This document shows, piece by piece, positions 14,055 through 21,274 of a stretch of DNA of 22,305 nucleotides. Position numbers and translations under genes: made by a program. The DNA is from JBOGDS01 sp050743075 (lineage in GTDB: Bacteria > Actinomycetota > Actinomycetes > Jiangellales > Jiangellaceae), in the NCBI GenBank assembly GCA_050743075.1, contig JBOGDS010000066.1, forward strand, positions 1 through 22,305, given 5' to 3'. Under the pieces are notes generated by a model, which saw only the letters and a program-made list of their open reading frames with translations, was not told where the DNA came from and searched no databases. Each line of letters starts with the position of its first letter. Positions within the stretch are counted from its first letter, which is position 1.

Positions 14055-14107
14055 AGTGGAGGTTTCTCCGCCCTTCGGACCGAGCGAAGGGCGGAGAACC
14101 CTCCACT
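14055..14107. repeat. 23-bp near-perfect hairpin upstream of ilvA
   Basis: Bases 14055-14077 pair with 14085-14107 with one mismatch (the T at 14063) around the 7-base loop GACCGAG. The inner arm is TTCTCCGCCCTTCG. It lies between divergent genes, not behind a stop codon, and ends 40 bases before the ilvA start, so it would be in the ilvA leader RNA if transcription starts near 14011. Attenuator, dispersed palindrome or protein site are all possible. Confidence 0.75.
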
Positions 14108-14147
14108 GGTGAGGCGGGCGGTTCGGAAGCAGTGGGAGGATCGCGCC

Positions 14148-15356
14148 ATGAGCACGGTCTCCATGGCCGACGTCCTGACGGCCCGCGACCTGTTGCGCGA
14201 CGTCGTCCGCCCGACACCGCTGGAGACGTCGCGCTGGCTTGCCGACCTGATCGGCGGGCCGGCCCATCTCAAGTGCGAGAACCTCCAGCGCACCGGTTCG
14301 TTCAAGATCCGTGGCGCATACGTGCGGATCGCCCGGCTGTCCGAGGAGGAGCGCGCCCGCGGGGTCGTGGCCGCCAGCGCCGGCAACCACGCGCAGGGTG
14401 TCGCGCTGGCCGCCAACATGCACGGCTCGAAGGCGACGGTGTTCATGCCCGAGGGTGCGCCGATCGTCAAGGAGAAGGCGACCCGCGCCTACGGGGCAGA
14501 TGTGCGTTTTACGGGCGGCACCGTCGACGAGGCGCTCGTCGCGGCCCGGGACTTCGCCGCGGCAACGGGGGCGGTCCTGATCCACCCCTTCGACCACCCC
14601 GACATCGTCGCGGGGCAGGCGACCGTCGGCCTGGAGATCCTCGGCGAGTGCCCGGACGTCCGAACGATCGTCGTGGGCACGGGCGGGGGCGGCCTGCTGG
14701 CCGGCGTCGCGCTGGCCGTCAAGGAGTCCCGGCCCGACGTGCGTGTGGTCGGGGTGCAGGCAGCGGGTGCTGCGGCCTACCCGGACTCGCTGGCTGCGGG
14801 CCGCCCAGTGACGCTGTCGAGCATGTCCACCATGGCCGACGGGATCGCGGTTGCGTGCCCGGGCGAGGTGCCGTTCGGTCTCGTCCGCAGCCTGGTCGAC
14901 GGCGTCGTCACGGTCACGGAGGACTCGCTCTCGCGGGCCCTGGTGCTGCTGCTCGAACGGGCCAAGCTCGTGGTGGAGCCTGCGGGCGCGGCCGCTGTCG
15001 CCGCGGTGCTGAGCGAGCCGGCGACGTTCGAGCCACCGCTCGTGGCCGTGGTGTCAGGCGGGAACGTCGACCCGTTGTTGTTGCTGCGCGTGATCCGGCA
15101 CGGCATGGCCGCGAGTGGCCGGTACCTGTCGTTCCGCGTACGCATACCGGACCAGCCGGGCGCACTCGCCCGCCTGCTGTCCGAGCTGGCGTCGGCCGAC
15201 GCCAACCTTCTCGACGTCGTCCACGAACGCACCGGCGCCCAGCTGCACGTCGACGAGGTCGAGGTCGCCCTCCAGGTCGAGACCCGGGGTCCCGAGCATC
15301 GGGCCCGGGTGCTGTCCTGCCTGCGCAAGGCAGGGTATCCGTTGTCGATCGAGTAG
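14148..15356 (+). CDS. ilvA: Threonine ammonia-lyase (threonine dehydratase) with ACT domain
   Basis: PLP enzyme (fold type II) that deaminates threonine to 2-oxobutanoate and ammonia, the first committed step to isoleucine and also a threonine-degrading route. It has 402 residues from ATG 14148 (GGAGGA seven bases upstream). The PLP Lys is Lys53 in TGSFKIRGAY, ASAGNHAQGVALAA follows at about 76-89, and the phosphate loop GTGGGGLLAG is at about 177-186. The C-terminal 75 residues (YLSFRVRIPDQPGALARLLS onward) form a single ACT domain, so an amino acid effector is expected. This size matches the one-ACT form rather than the about 510-residue E. coli IlvA. A 23-bp hairpin sits in its leader, and a MarR operator lies further upstream. 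Confidence 0.95.
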   Translation: MSTVSMADVLTARDLLRDVVRPTPLETSRWLADLIGGPAHLKCENLQRTGSFKIRGAYVRIARLSEEERARGVVAASAGNHAQGVALAANMHGSKATVFMPEGAPIVKEKATRAYGADVRFTGGTVDEALVAARDFAAATGAVLIHPFDHPDIVAGQATVGLEILGECPDVRTIVVGTGGGGLLAGVALAVKESRPDVRVVGVQAAGAAAYPDSLAAGRPVTLSSMSTMADGIAVACPGEVPFGLVRSLVDGVVTVTEDSLSRALVLLLERAKLVVEPAGAAAVAAVLSEPATFEPPLVAVVSGGNVDPLLLLRVIRHGMAASGRYLSFRVRIPDQPGALARLLSELASADANLLDVVHERTGAQLHVDEVEVALQVETRGPEHRARVLSCLRKAGYPLSIE

Positions 15357-15383
15357 CCTCGCTTACTAAACAGGAAAGTCCGC

Positions 15384-15420
15384 TTGACGAATCGATAAAG
15401 AACTGGCCATCATCGAACGT
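15384..15420 (+). promoter_or_regulatory. Leaderless promoter of the four-gene ABC operon
   Basis: TTGACG (15384-15389), an 18-base spacer and CATCAT (15408-15413; 4 of 6 to TATAAT) are followed by exactly seven bases and ATG 15421. There is no Shine-Dalgarno site before this ATG. This is the most complete promoter in the window. Confidence 0.65.
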
Positions 15421-16245
15421 ATGACTGAACGCAGCACCCGCCAGATCCTCGAAGACGTCGCTGCCGGCCGGCTCGATCCGGCAGAAGCGTCGCGCCTGCT
15501 CGATGCGACGGCGGGCGAGCCTCCTACCGAGCAGTCGGCGACCGCACGGCCGACATCTGACGGGCCAGGCCGGGCGCCATCCCCGCCGGCAGTACCCGAC
15601 ATCGAGCGGATCCTGGTCCGCGCGACGTCGCGCCGGGTCCGGATCGTCGGCGACCCGTCGGTGGCGACCTACGCCGTCGACGGTCCTCACCACGTGCGCC
15701 GCGAGGGCACCACGCTCGTGGTCGCCGGTGAGGTGGAACCGCTCCCGACCGACGACGCGTTCACGCTGCTCTCCGGGGGTCGGTGGCGCGAGGTTGCGGG
15801 CCGGTTGCAGAACGGCTTGGGCCAGAGCTTGGAGCTGCGCGTACGCATCCGCCCGGATCTCGCAGTGGGCGCCGAGGTCATCGCCGGCTCGCTGCAGGTC
15901 GAGGGAGCCAAGGCGGTCGACCACGTCCGTGTGACCGCGGGCTCGCTGCGCGTGCGCGGGGCCGAGCGTCCGTTCGACCTGCTCGTGCAGGCCGGCTCGG
16001 CGCAGGTCGAAGCCCTGCACACCTACGGCCGCTCCCGCCTTCGCTGCGAGTCGGGGTCGCTGCAGCTCACCCTGCTGCCCGGCTCCGACGCACGGGTCCG
16101 CTCCGACGTCCAGCTGGGGCGGTTCGTCACCGATCCCGAGCGCCGTGGTCGCGAGCGCGGCCGTGACCTGGTCGTCGGCACCGGCGCCGGCGAGATCGAC
16201 GTCGAGGTGGTCATGGGCACCGTCACGGTCAAGGTTCCCGGGTGA
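15421..16245 (+). CDS. DUF4097-type beta-strand-repeat protein with short helical N-domain
   Basis: Protein of 274 residues with no signal peptide or membrane segment. Residues 5-28 (STRQILEDVAAGRLDPAEAS) form a short helical motif also found at the C-terminus of the next protein. About 30 Pro/Thr-rich linker residues follow. From about 60 to the end there are repeated beta strands (ILVRATSRRVRIVGDPSVAT, VIAGSLQVEGAKAVDHVRVT, AGSLRVRGAERPFDLLVQAG, AGEIDVEVVMGTVTVKVPG), as in the adhesin-like DUF4097/YvlB beta-solenoid family. Function is unknown; YvlB-type proteins are often linked to envelope-stress or transporter operons. Its start is leaderless and its stop overlaps the next GTG. Confidence 0.8.
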   Translation: MTERSTRQILEDVAAGRLDPAEASRLLDATAGEPPTEQSATARPTSDGPGRAPSPPAVPDIERILVRATSRRVRIVGDPSVATYAVDGPHHVRREGTTLVVAGEVEPLPTDDAFTLLSGGRWREVAGRLQNGLGQSLELRVRIRPDLAVGAEVIAGSLQVEGAKAVDHVRVTAGSLRVRGAERPFDLLVQAGSAQVEALHTYGRSRLRCESGSLQLTLLPGSDARVRSDVQLGRFVTDPERRGRERGRDLVVGTGAGEIDVEVVMGTVTVKVPG

Positions 16246-16685
16246 ACGCCACGGCTCATCTGCCGCCTCGCGACTGTCCGGTCTGCGGCGACGAGCTGGA
16301 GGTCACTCGGCTGGGTTGCTCGACCTGCGGCAGCGAGTTGTCCGGCCGGTTCGCGTCCTGCCGAAACTGCGCCCTGGGCGAACAGGATCGGCAAATCCTT
16401 CGCACCTTCCTGGTCTCTCGCGGGAACATGAGAGAGCTGGCCCGCGACCTGGGGGTCAGTTACCCGACCGCACGGCTGCGCTTCGCCGAGCTGCTGACCA
16501 GGCTGGGACTGGAGGACTCACCGGGAGTGACGCCCGACGCCGCGCCTGCGCGCGAGGACGTCCTCAGGCGCCTGGCTGCTGGCGAGCTCGACCTCGACGA
16601 GGCGAGCGCACTGCTGAACGTGTCGGAGCGGCCTGGCAGCCTGTACGCCGACGTCGAGACGACGACAGGGAGGGAAACACCGTGA
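16242..16685 (+). CDS. DUF2089 family zinc-ribbon/HTH protein
   Basis: Putative DNA-binding regulator of 147 residues, unusual for its metal site. The N-terminus has CPVCG (Cys12, Cys15) and CSTCG (Cys26, Cys29), plus an extra CRNC (Cys40, Cys43), consistent with a zinc ribbon. The helix-turn-helix is QILRTFLVSRGNMRELARDL, then GVSYPTARLRFAELLTRLGL, at about residues 50-90. The C-terminal REDVLRRLAAGELDLDEASA (about 105-124) matches the N-terminal helix motif of the upstream DUF4097-type protein. GTG 16242 overlaps the upstream stop. Its job is probably to control this operon, since no other regulator is nearby; that is inference from position. Confidence 0.88.
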   Translation: MNATAHLPPRDCPVCGDELEVTRLGCSTCGSELSGRFASCRNCALGEQDRQILRTFLVSRGNMRELARDLGVSYPTARLRFAELLTRLGLEDSPGVTPDAAPAREDVLRRLAAGELDLDEASALLNVSERPGSLYADVETTTGRETP

Positions 16686-17686
16686 ACGCGATCGAAGCCG
16701 TTGGTCTGGTCAAGACCTTCGGATCCGGCGACAAGGCCGTCAAGGCCGTGGCCGGCATCGACCTTGTGGTGCCGAAGGGCCGCGTGGTCGGCATGCTGGG
16801 GCCCAACGGCGCCGGCAAGACCACCACCGTGCGGATGCTGACGACACTGCTGCGGCCCGACGCCGGCAAGGCCGTCGTGGCCGGTCACGACGTCGTCGCC
16901 GAGCCGCAGGCGGTCCGGTCCAAGATCGGGCTGTCCGGCCAGTTCGCCGCCATCGACGAGAACCTGACCGGTCGCGAGAACATCTGGCTGTTCGGGCGCC
17001 TCTACCAGCTGCCGAGCGCCGAGGCGAAGAAGCGGGCCGCCGAGCTGCTCGACCAGTTCGGGCTGGCCGACGCCGGCGACCGGGTCGCCAAGACCTACTC
17101 GGGCGGCATGCGACGGCGGCTCGACCTCGCCGGCAGCCTCATCGTGCACCCCGAGGTCCTGTTTCTCGACGAGCCGACGACCGGCCTCGACCCGGGCAGC
17201 CGGCTCGACCTGTGGGACGTCATCCGTGAGCGTCGGGAGGAGGGCGCGACGATCCTGCTGACCACGCAATACCTCGAGGAGGCCGACGCGCTGGCCGACC
17301 GGATCGTCGTCATCGACAAGGGCTCGATCATCGCCGAGGGCACCGCCGACGAGCTCAAGAGCCAGGTCGGCGGCGAGCGGATCGAGGTCGTCGTCCATGA
17401 CGCCGCTGCCGTGGCGAAGGCAGCGGAGATCCTCAACCGGGGCAGCGACGGGAAGTGCGTCGTCGACGAGCACATGCGCAAGCTGACGGTTCCCACCAGC
17501 CACGGGTCCAAGGGGCTGGTCCTCGTCATCCGCGACCTCGACGAGGCCAGCATCGTCATCGACGACATCGCGCTGCGCCGGCCCACCCTCGACGACGTGT
17601 TCCTGCAGCTCACCGGCCATCACGCCGAGAACGGATCCGACGACCAAGCTACGGCCGACGCGGTTGGCTCGGGGAGGGCCAAGTGA
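16682..17686 (+). CDS. ABC transporter ATP-binding protein, DrrA-like
   Basis: Cytoplasmic ATPase of an ABC-2 exporter, 334 residues. Walker A is GPNGAGKTT (about 40-48), the Q-loop is in KIGLSGQFAAIDENLTGREN, the ABC signature is YSGGMRRRLDLA, Walker B is LFLDEPTTGLDP, and the switch His position is replaced by Gln in LLTTQYLEEADALADRI, which is the normal form in DrrA-type ATPases. The 100-residue C-terminal extension (from about 235) is also DrrA-like. The start is GTG 16682 with GGGAGGG seven bases upstream and a four-base overlap with the DUF2089 stop. DrrA relatives export drugs, lipids or antibiotics; the substrate here is unknown. Confidence 0.95.
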   Translation: MNAIEAVGLVKTFGSGDKAVKAVAGIDLVVPKGRVVGMLGPNGAGKTTTVRMLTTLLRPDAGKAVVAGHDVVAEPQAVRSKIGLSGQFAAIDENLTGRENIWLFGRLYQLPSAEAKKRAAELLDQFGLADAGDRVAKTYSGGMRRRLDLAGSLIVHPEVLFLDEPTTGLDPGSRLDLWDVIRERREEGATILLTTQYLEEADALADRIVVIDKGSIIAEGTADELKSQVGGERIEVVVHDAAAVAKAAEILNRGSDGKCVVDEHMRKLTVPTSHGSKGLVLVIRDLDEASIVIDDIALRRPTLDDVFLQLTGHHAENGSDDQATADAVGSGRAK

Positions 17687-18534
17687 CCACGACCGAAGTC
17701 GAACGCACCCGAGCCGCGTCGGGCGGCGGGCTGGCGTCGGCGTTCCGCGACACCATGGTAGTCGCGTGGCGCAACCTCCGCGGCGGCTGGCGGGTGCCCG
17801 ACACCCAGATCTACATGTTCATCCAGCCGATCATGTTCGTCCTGTTGTTCGCCTACGTCTTCGGCGGCGCGATTCCGGTGCCGGGCTTCGAGGGCGAACC
17901 CCTGGCCTATCGCGAATACCTGATGGCCGGCATCTTCGCCCAGACCATGGCGTTCGCCTGCGCCCCGGCGAGCGTGGGTCTGGCCGACGACATGCACAAG
18001 GGCTTGATCGACCGGTTCCGATCGCTGCCGATGGCACGCTCCGGCGTCATCGCAGGGCGGGTCGTCGCCGACATGGCGAACCAGGTGATCGTCCTGGTGA
18101 TTATGATCATCTGCGGCTTCATCGTCGGCTGGCGATTCCACGATGGCTTCGCCAGCTTCCTAGCCGGCGCCGGCCTTCTCCTGTTGTTCGCCTTCGCGAT
18201 GCTGTGGGTGGGCGCACTGATCGGCCTGTCCGTCGGCAGTCCGCAGGTAGCCGCCTCTGCCGGGCTGATCTGGCTGTTCCCGGTCGTGTTCCTGTCCAAC
18301 GCGTTCGTGCCCACGCCGTCGATGCCCGACTGGTTGCAGCCGATCGCGGAATGGAACCCGATCAGCGCCTTCGTGGCAGCCTGCCGAGACCTGTTCGGCA
18401 ATCCGAACCCGTTCGCCTCGGACAACTTTCCCAGCCAGCATCCGGTGCTGCTGTCGCTGATCTGGGTTGCGGTCATCGTCGCGATCTTCGCGCCGCTGGC
18501 GATCCGCAAATACAAGGCCGCCACGACCAAGTAG
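17683..18534 (+). CDS. ABC-2 type transporter permease, DrrB-like
   Basis: Membrane partner of the ATPase just upstream, 283 residues from GTG 17683 (GGGGAGG five bases before; GTGA overlap with the ATPase stop). Six hydrophobic segments are seen at about 45-65, 85-105, 126-148, 160-182, 190-212 and 258-276. RNLRGGWRVPDTQIYMFIQP before TM1 and GLIDRFRSLPMARSGVIAGR in the cytoplasmic loop are the conserved ABC-2/DrrB elements. The protein ends in a basic tail (RKYKAATTK). It is the last gene of the 15421-18534 operon; greA lies five bases away on the other strand with no obvious terminator in between. Confidence 0.94.
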   Translation: MTTTEVERTRAASGGGLASAFRDTMVVAWRNLRGGWRVPDTQIYMFIQPIMFVLLFAYVFGGAIPVPGFEGEPLAYREYLMAGIFAQTMAFACAPASVGLADDMHKGLIDRFRSLPMARSGVIAGRVVADMANQVIVLVIMIICGFIVGWRFHDGFASFLAGAGLLLLFAFAMLWVGALIGLSVGSPQVAASAGLIWLFPVVFLSNAFVPTPSMPDWLQPIAEWNPISAFVAACRDLFGNPNPFASDNFPSQHPVLLSLIWVAVIVAIFAPLAIRKYKAATTK

Positions 18535-18539
18535 CGACC

Positions 18540-19046
18540 TCAGCCGGGGTACGGACGGGCGCCGATGATCTCGACCTCGACAGCGGTGCCGTTCGGGGTC
18601 TCGTACGAGGCGGTCTCACCGGCCTTCTTGCCGTTGATCGCCGCGCCGAGGGGCGACTGCGGCGAGTAGACCTCGATGTCGACTGACTCGTCCAGCGTCA
18701 GCAACTCGCGCGAGCCGAGCAGGAAGCGCTCGGTCGCGTCGTCGCCGTCGAAGCGCACCTCGACGATCATGCCGGGCTCCACCACGCCGTCGTCCGCCGG
18801 TGTCTCGCCGACCTTGGCCCGCTGGAGCAACTGCTGAAGCTGGCGGATCCGGGCCTCCTGCTTGCCCTGCTCCTCCTTGGCGGCGTGGTAGCCGCCGTTC
18901 TCGGACAGGTCCCCCTCTGAGCGCGACGCCTCGATCCGCTTCGCGATTTCGATGCGCGCGGGGCCCATCAGATGCTCGAGCTCTGCCCGCAGGCGGTCGT
19001 AGCCCTCCTGGGTCAGCCAGGCGATGTTCTCGCTCGTCGAGGTCAC
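18540..19046 (-). CDS. greA: Transcription elongation factor GreA
   Basis: Protein of 168 residues that enters the secondary channel of RNA polymerase and stimulates cleavage of backtracked RNA. The N-terminal coiled coil spans about 12-80, with the tip motif SRSEGDLSENGGYHAAKEEQ holding the catalytic acidic pair Asp46 and Glu49 (E. coli Asp41, Glu44). The C-terminal FKBP-like domain starts at about 88 (GVVEPGMIVEVRFDGDDATE) and ends in PNGTAVEVEIIGARPYPG. GTG 19046 is chosen over an upstream in-frame ATG at 19109 because AAGGAG lies eight bases before it and the length then fits the family. The greA-DUF4307-mca order is conserved in actinobacteria. Confidence 0.96.
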   Translation of the reverse strand: MTSTSENIAWLTQEGYDRLRAELEHLMGPARIEIAKRIEASRSEGDLSENGGYHAAKEEQGKQEARIRQLQQLLQRAKVGETPADDGVVEPGMIVEVRFDGDDATERFLLGSRELLTLDESVDIEVYSPQSPLGAAINGKKAGETASYETPNGTAVEVEIIGARPYPG

Positions 19047-19194
19047 GGCATCTGCTCCTTGCTGTGCGCTTCGCAGCTGGGACCACACGTCGAAGGTGTG
19101 GTCGTCCACCGGGCAAGCGCCCGGACGGGTGGTCGGGTGGAAACGTCTAGGGTATCAACCTCCCCGCGGAACCCGAGCGATCTTCGCTCCCCCG
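19047..19194 (-). promoter_or_regulatory. greA leader with an 8-bp hairpin
   Basis: In this 148-base gap GACCACAC (19081-19088) pairs with GTGTGGTC (19096-19103) around a 7-base loop, 35 bases before the greA start. A possible minus-strand -10 TACCCT lies at 19154-19149, without a good -35, which would give a leader of about 95 bases. AAGGAG for greA is near 19060. A regulatory role for the hairpin is not shown. Confidence 0.35.
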
Positions 19195-19590
19195 TCAGCC
19201 CTCCACCGGCTCGCAGCCGCGCAACTCCGGTGCCACGGCATCGCCCTCGAGTGGGATCTCCGCCCGCACCTGGATCCGTCGGTCCTCTCCGGCCGCGATC
19301 TCCACGTTCGTCTGGCCCACGACCACACGTCGCAGGTCGACGGCCACCAGGTCGCACGTGACGGCGACGCCGGGACGCCGGACCACCTCGATCGTCGCCG
19401 CCAGGACGCCACCCGCGGGATCCTCCCAGGCGACCAGGCTCGACCGGACCTGCTCGTCAGCCGCTCGCAGGAGGAACCAGCCGACCCCCGCCGCGAGCAG
19501 GACGCCGGCCACGACGAGGAACCAGAGACGTCGACGGCCGTGGGGCCGGTCGCCGTACCGCGCTGCGGGGCGGGTGGCGGGCGTTGTCAC
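19195..19590 (-). CDS. DUF4307 single-pass membrane protein
   Basis: Protein of 131 residues from GTG 19590 (GGGAG nine bases upstream). A basic cytoplasmic N-terminus (RYGDRPHGRRR) leads to one membrane segment at about 22-41 (WFLVVAGVLLAAGVGWFLL). An extracytoplasmic beta-rich domain of about 85 residues follows with two cysteines (CDLVAVDL and GCEPVEG), possibly a disulfide. This is the Rv1081c position in the greA-DUF4307-mca cluster of actinobacteria. The function is not known. It diverges from mca and runs in the same direction as greA, 148 bases upstream of it. Confidence 0.88.
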   Translation of the reverse strand: MTTPATRPAARYGDRPHGRRRLWFLVVAGVLLAAGVGWFLLRAADEQVRSSLVAWEDPAGGVLAATIEVVRRPGVAVTCDLVAVDLRRVVVGQTNVEIAAGEDRRIQVRAEIPLEGDAVAPELRGCEPVEG

Positions 19591-19701
19591 GGTCAGGGGC
19601 TCCCACGTCGCGAGCGGAGGTGGTCGGGCACCATTGTGTCCCGAGACGGCTGACCGAACGGAGGTCAGGCCAGGACGGACGTTCCGGAAGAGGTGCTACC
19701 G
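19591..19701. promoter_or_regulatory. Divergent DUF4307 / mca intergenic region
   Basis: 111 bases separate the two starts. The inverted repeat CTGACC (19650-19655) and GGTCAG (19663-19668) with a 7-base gap is the only clear symmetry. AGAGG at 19689-19693 precedes the mca GTG by eight bases. No convincing -35/-10 pair was found on either strand. Confidence 0.3.
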
Positions 19702-20565
19702 GTGCCCGAGAAGCTCCGGCTCATGCACGTGCACGCCCATCCCGACGACGAGTCGAGCAAAGGAGCTGCCACCACGGCGCGCTACGTGGCCGAGGGTGTC
19801 GAGGTCCTCGTCGTCACGTGTACGGGCGGTGAGCGGGGCTCGATCCTGAACCCGAAGATGGACCGCCCGGACGTGCTGGCGAACATGGGCACGATCCGGC
19901 GGCGGGAGATGGACGCGGCGCGCGCGGTCCTCGGCGTCGGCCAGGAATGGCTCGGCTTCGTCGACTCCGGCTTCCCGGAGGGCGACCCGCTGCCGCCGCT
20001 GCCGGAGGGGTGTTTCGCGCTACAGCCGGTCGAGAAGGCGGCGGCGCCCCTGGTCGCGGCCATGCGTCGCTTCCGTCCCCACGTCGTCACGACGTACGAC
20101 CAGAACGGCGGCTACCCACACCCGGATCACGTCATGTGCCACACGGTCGCCGTCGCGGCGTTCGACGCTGCCGGCGCTCCGAACGTCTATCCCGACGCCG
20201 GCGAGCCGTGGCGGCCGCTCAAGCTCTACTACCATCACTCGTTCCACCGCGACCGGTTCGTGGCGCTGCACGAGGAGATGCTCCGCCGTGGCCTCGAGTC
20301 GCCGTACGCCGAGCGCCTCGACGAGTGGAATCCTGACCCGGAGCACGAGGCGAGGATCACCACGAGGGTTCCGTGTGCCGACTACTTCGCGGTCCGCAAC
20401 CGCGCGCTGCTCGCTCACGCCACGCAGGTCGACCCGGACGGGCCGTGGTTCGCCGTACCGCTCGAGGTGCAGCAGAAAGCGTGGCCGACGGAGGACTACG
20501 AGCTGGCGCGAACGTTGGTCGACTCGCAGCTTCCCGAGAACGACCTGTTCGCCGGCCTGCGTTAG
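19702..20565 (+). CDS. mca: Mycothiol S-conjugate amidase Mca
   Basis: Zinc amidase of 287 residues that cleaves mycothiol S-conjugates of toxins and electrophiles to a mercapturic acid for export and GlcN-Ins for mycothiol recycling. The zinc site is HAHPDDE (His13, Asp16) plus the HPDH motif in NGGYPHPDHVMCH (His140/His143). The block SSKGAATTARYVAEGVEVLV followed by CTGGERGSILNPKM and the ending LEVQQKAWPTEDYELAR are specific to Mca rather than MshB. GTG 19702 is preferred over GTG 19693 because AGAGG is eight bases upstream. Mca implies a mycothiol-making actinomycete. Its neighbours match M. tuberculosis Rv1080c-Rv1084. Confidence 0.95.
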   Translation: MPEKLRLMHVHAHPDDESSKGAATTARYVAEGVEVLVVTCTGGERGSILNPKMDRPDVLANMGTIRRREMDAARAVLGVGQEWLGFVDSGFPEGDPLPPLPEGCFALQPVEKAAAPLVAAMRRFRPHVVTTYDQNGGYPHPDHVMCHTVAVAAFDAAGAPNVYPDAGEPWRPLKLYYHHSFHRDRFVALHEEMLRRGLESPYAERLDEWNPDPEHEARITTRVPCADYFAVRNRALLAHATQVDPDGPWFAVPLEVQQKAWPTEDYELARTLVDSQLPENDLFAGLR

Positions 20566-20595
20566 CCCGTCCGGCCGCGGATGCGACGATGAGGC

Positions 20596-20823
20596 ATGCG
20601 CGATGCGGCAATCCTCGCCACGACTGAGGTCGACGACGCCGGCATCGGGCCGGGCCCGCTCGGGTTCCTGGTGTTCGTCGGCCTGCTGGCGGCGGTCTTC
20701 TTCCTTTACCGGAGCATGCGCAAGCAGATGAGGCGTATCGACTTCGACGCCGAAGGGCAGTCCGACACCGAGCGCATGCGCCCAGACGGCCCGCGGCTGC
20801 CAGACCACGGGGCCGAGTCGTGA
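20596..20823 (+). CDS. Small single-pass membrane protein downstream of mca
   Basis: 75 residues with one membrane segment at about 21-41 (PLGFLVFVGLLAAVFFLYRS), then a basic stretch (MRKQMRRIDFD) and an acidic, polar tail, so the C-terminus is likely cytoplasmic. It occupies the Rv1083 position next to mca in the conserved cluster. No Shine-Dalgarno sequence is evident before ATG 20596. The stop overlaps the GTG of the VOC gene. The function is unknown. Confidence 0.85.
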   Translation: MRDAAILATTEVDDAGIGPGPLGFLVFVGLLAAVFFLYRSMRKQMRRIDFDAEGQSDTERMRPDGPRLPDHGAES

Positions 20824-21197
20824 CCGGCGCGCCGCGGCTGTCCCTCTCGACGGTGGTCCTGGACTGCGCAGACGCCCATGCCCTCGCCCAGTTCTATGGC
20901 CGGCTGCTCGGGTGGGAGGTGACCGCGACGGAGCCGGACTGGGTGCTGATGCGCGATCCGGCCGGCGGGACCGGTCTGTCGTTCCAGGCGGAGCCGTGGT
21001 ACCGGGCTCCCGTGTGGCCGGAGGAAGCAGGGGTGCAGCACAAGATGCTGCACCTGGACATCCAGGTCGACGACCTCGAGGCGGCGCAGACGCATGCGAT
21101 CGCGGCCGGCGCGACGCTGGCCGACTACCAGCCTCAGGAGCGCGTCCGGGTGTTCCTCGACCCCGCCGGCCATCCGTTCTGCCTGTTCCTGGACTGA
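20820..21197 (+). CDS. VOC-superfamily (glyoxalase-like) protein
   Basis: Protein of 125 residues with two beta-alpha-beta-beta-beta modules. The first (LSTVVLDCADAHALAQFYGR, then LLGWEVTATEPDWVLM) and the second (HKMLHLDIQVDDLEAAQTHA, then FLDPAGHPFCLF) fit the glyoxalase/bleomycin-resistance fold. His79 (MLHLDI) and Glu/Asp positions may bind a metal, but the substrate is not predictable. GTG 20820 overlaps the stop of the small membrane protein, so it is in the mca transcription unit or downstream of it. It is not part of the core mycobacterial greA-mca order, suggesting a local addition. Confidence 0.9.
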   Translation: MTGAPRLSLSTVVLDCADAHALAQFYGRLLGWEVTATEPDWVLMRDPAGGTGLSFQAEPWYRAPVWPEEAGVQHKMLHLDIQVDDLEAAQTHAIAAGATLADYQPQERVRVFLDPAGHPFCLFLD

Positions 21198-21220
21198 CGA
21201 TCAGATGAGGACTGTGGTCG

Positions 21221-21265
21221 ATGGGTGATACGGAACGGCAGACTGCTGCCGGCAAGGTGCTCTGA
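21221..21265 (+). pseudogene. Detached N-terminus of the dihydrofolate-reductase-like gene
   Basis: Fourteen codons from ATG 21221 (GDTERQTAAGKVL) end at TGA 21263-21265; the sense continuation HFTMSLDGF is in the same frame. Changing the TGA to TGG would restore a 186-residue protein of normal length. Confidence 0.65.
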
Positions 21266-21274
21266 CACTTCACG

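Noticed and set aside
13424..15424. 666-codon open frame on the plus strand
   Set aside because: It runs across the MarR gene antisense, the hairpin and ilvA out of frame, and its translation is Arg/Gly-rich without any recognisable domain.
21263..21265. TGA as a selenocysteine codon
   Set aside because: Relatives have Trp, not Cys, at this position, and no selenocysteine insertion hairpin is evident after it.
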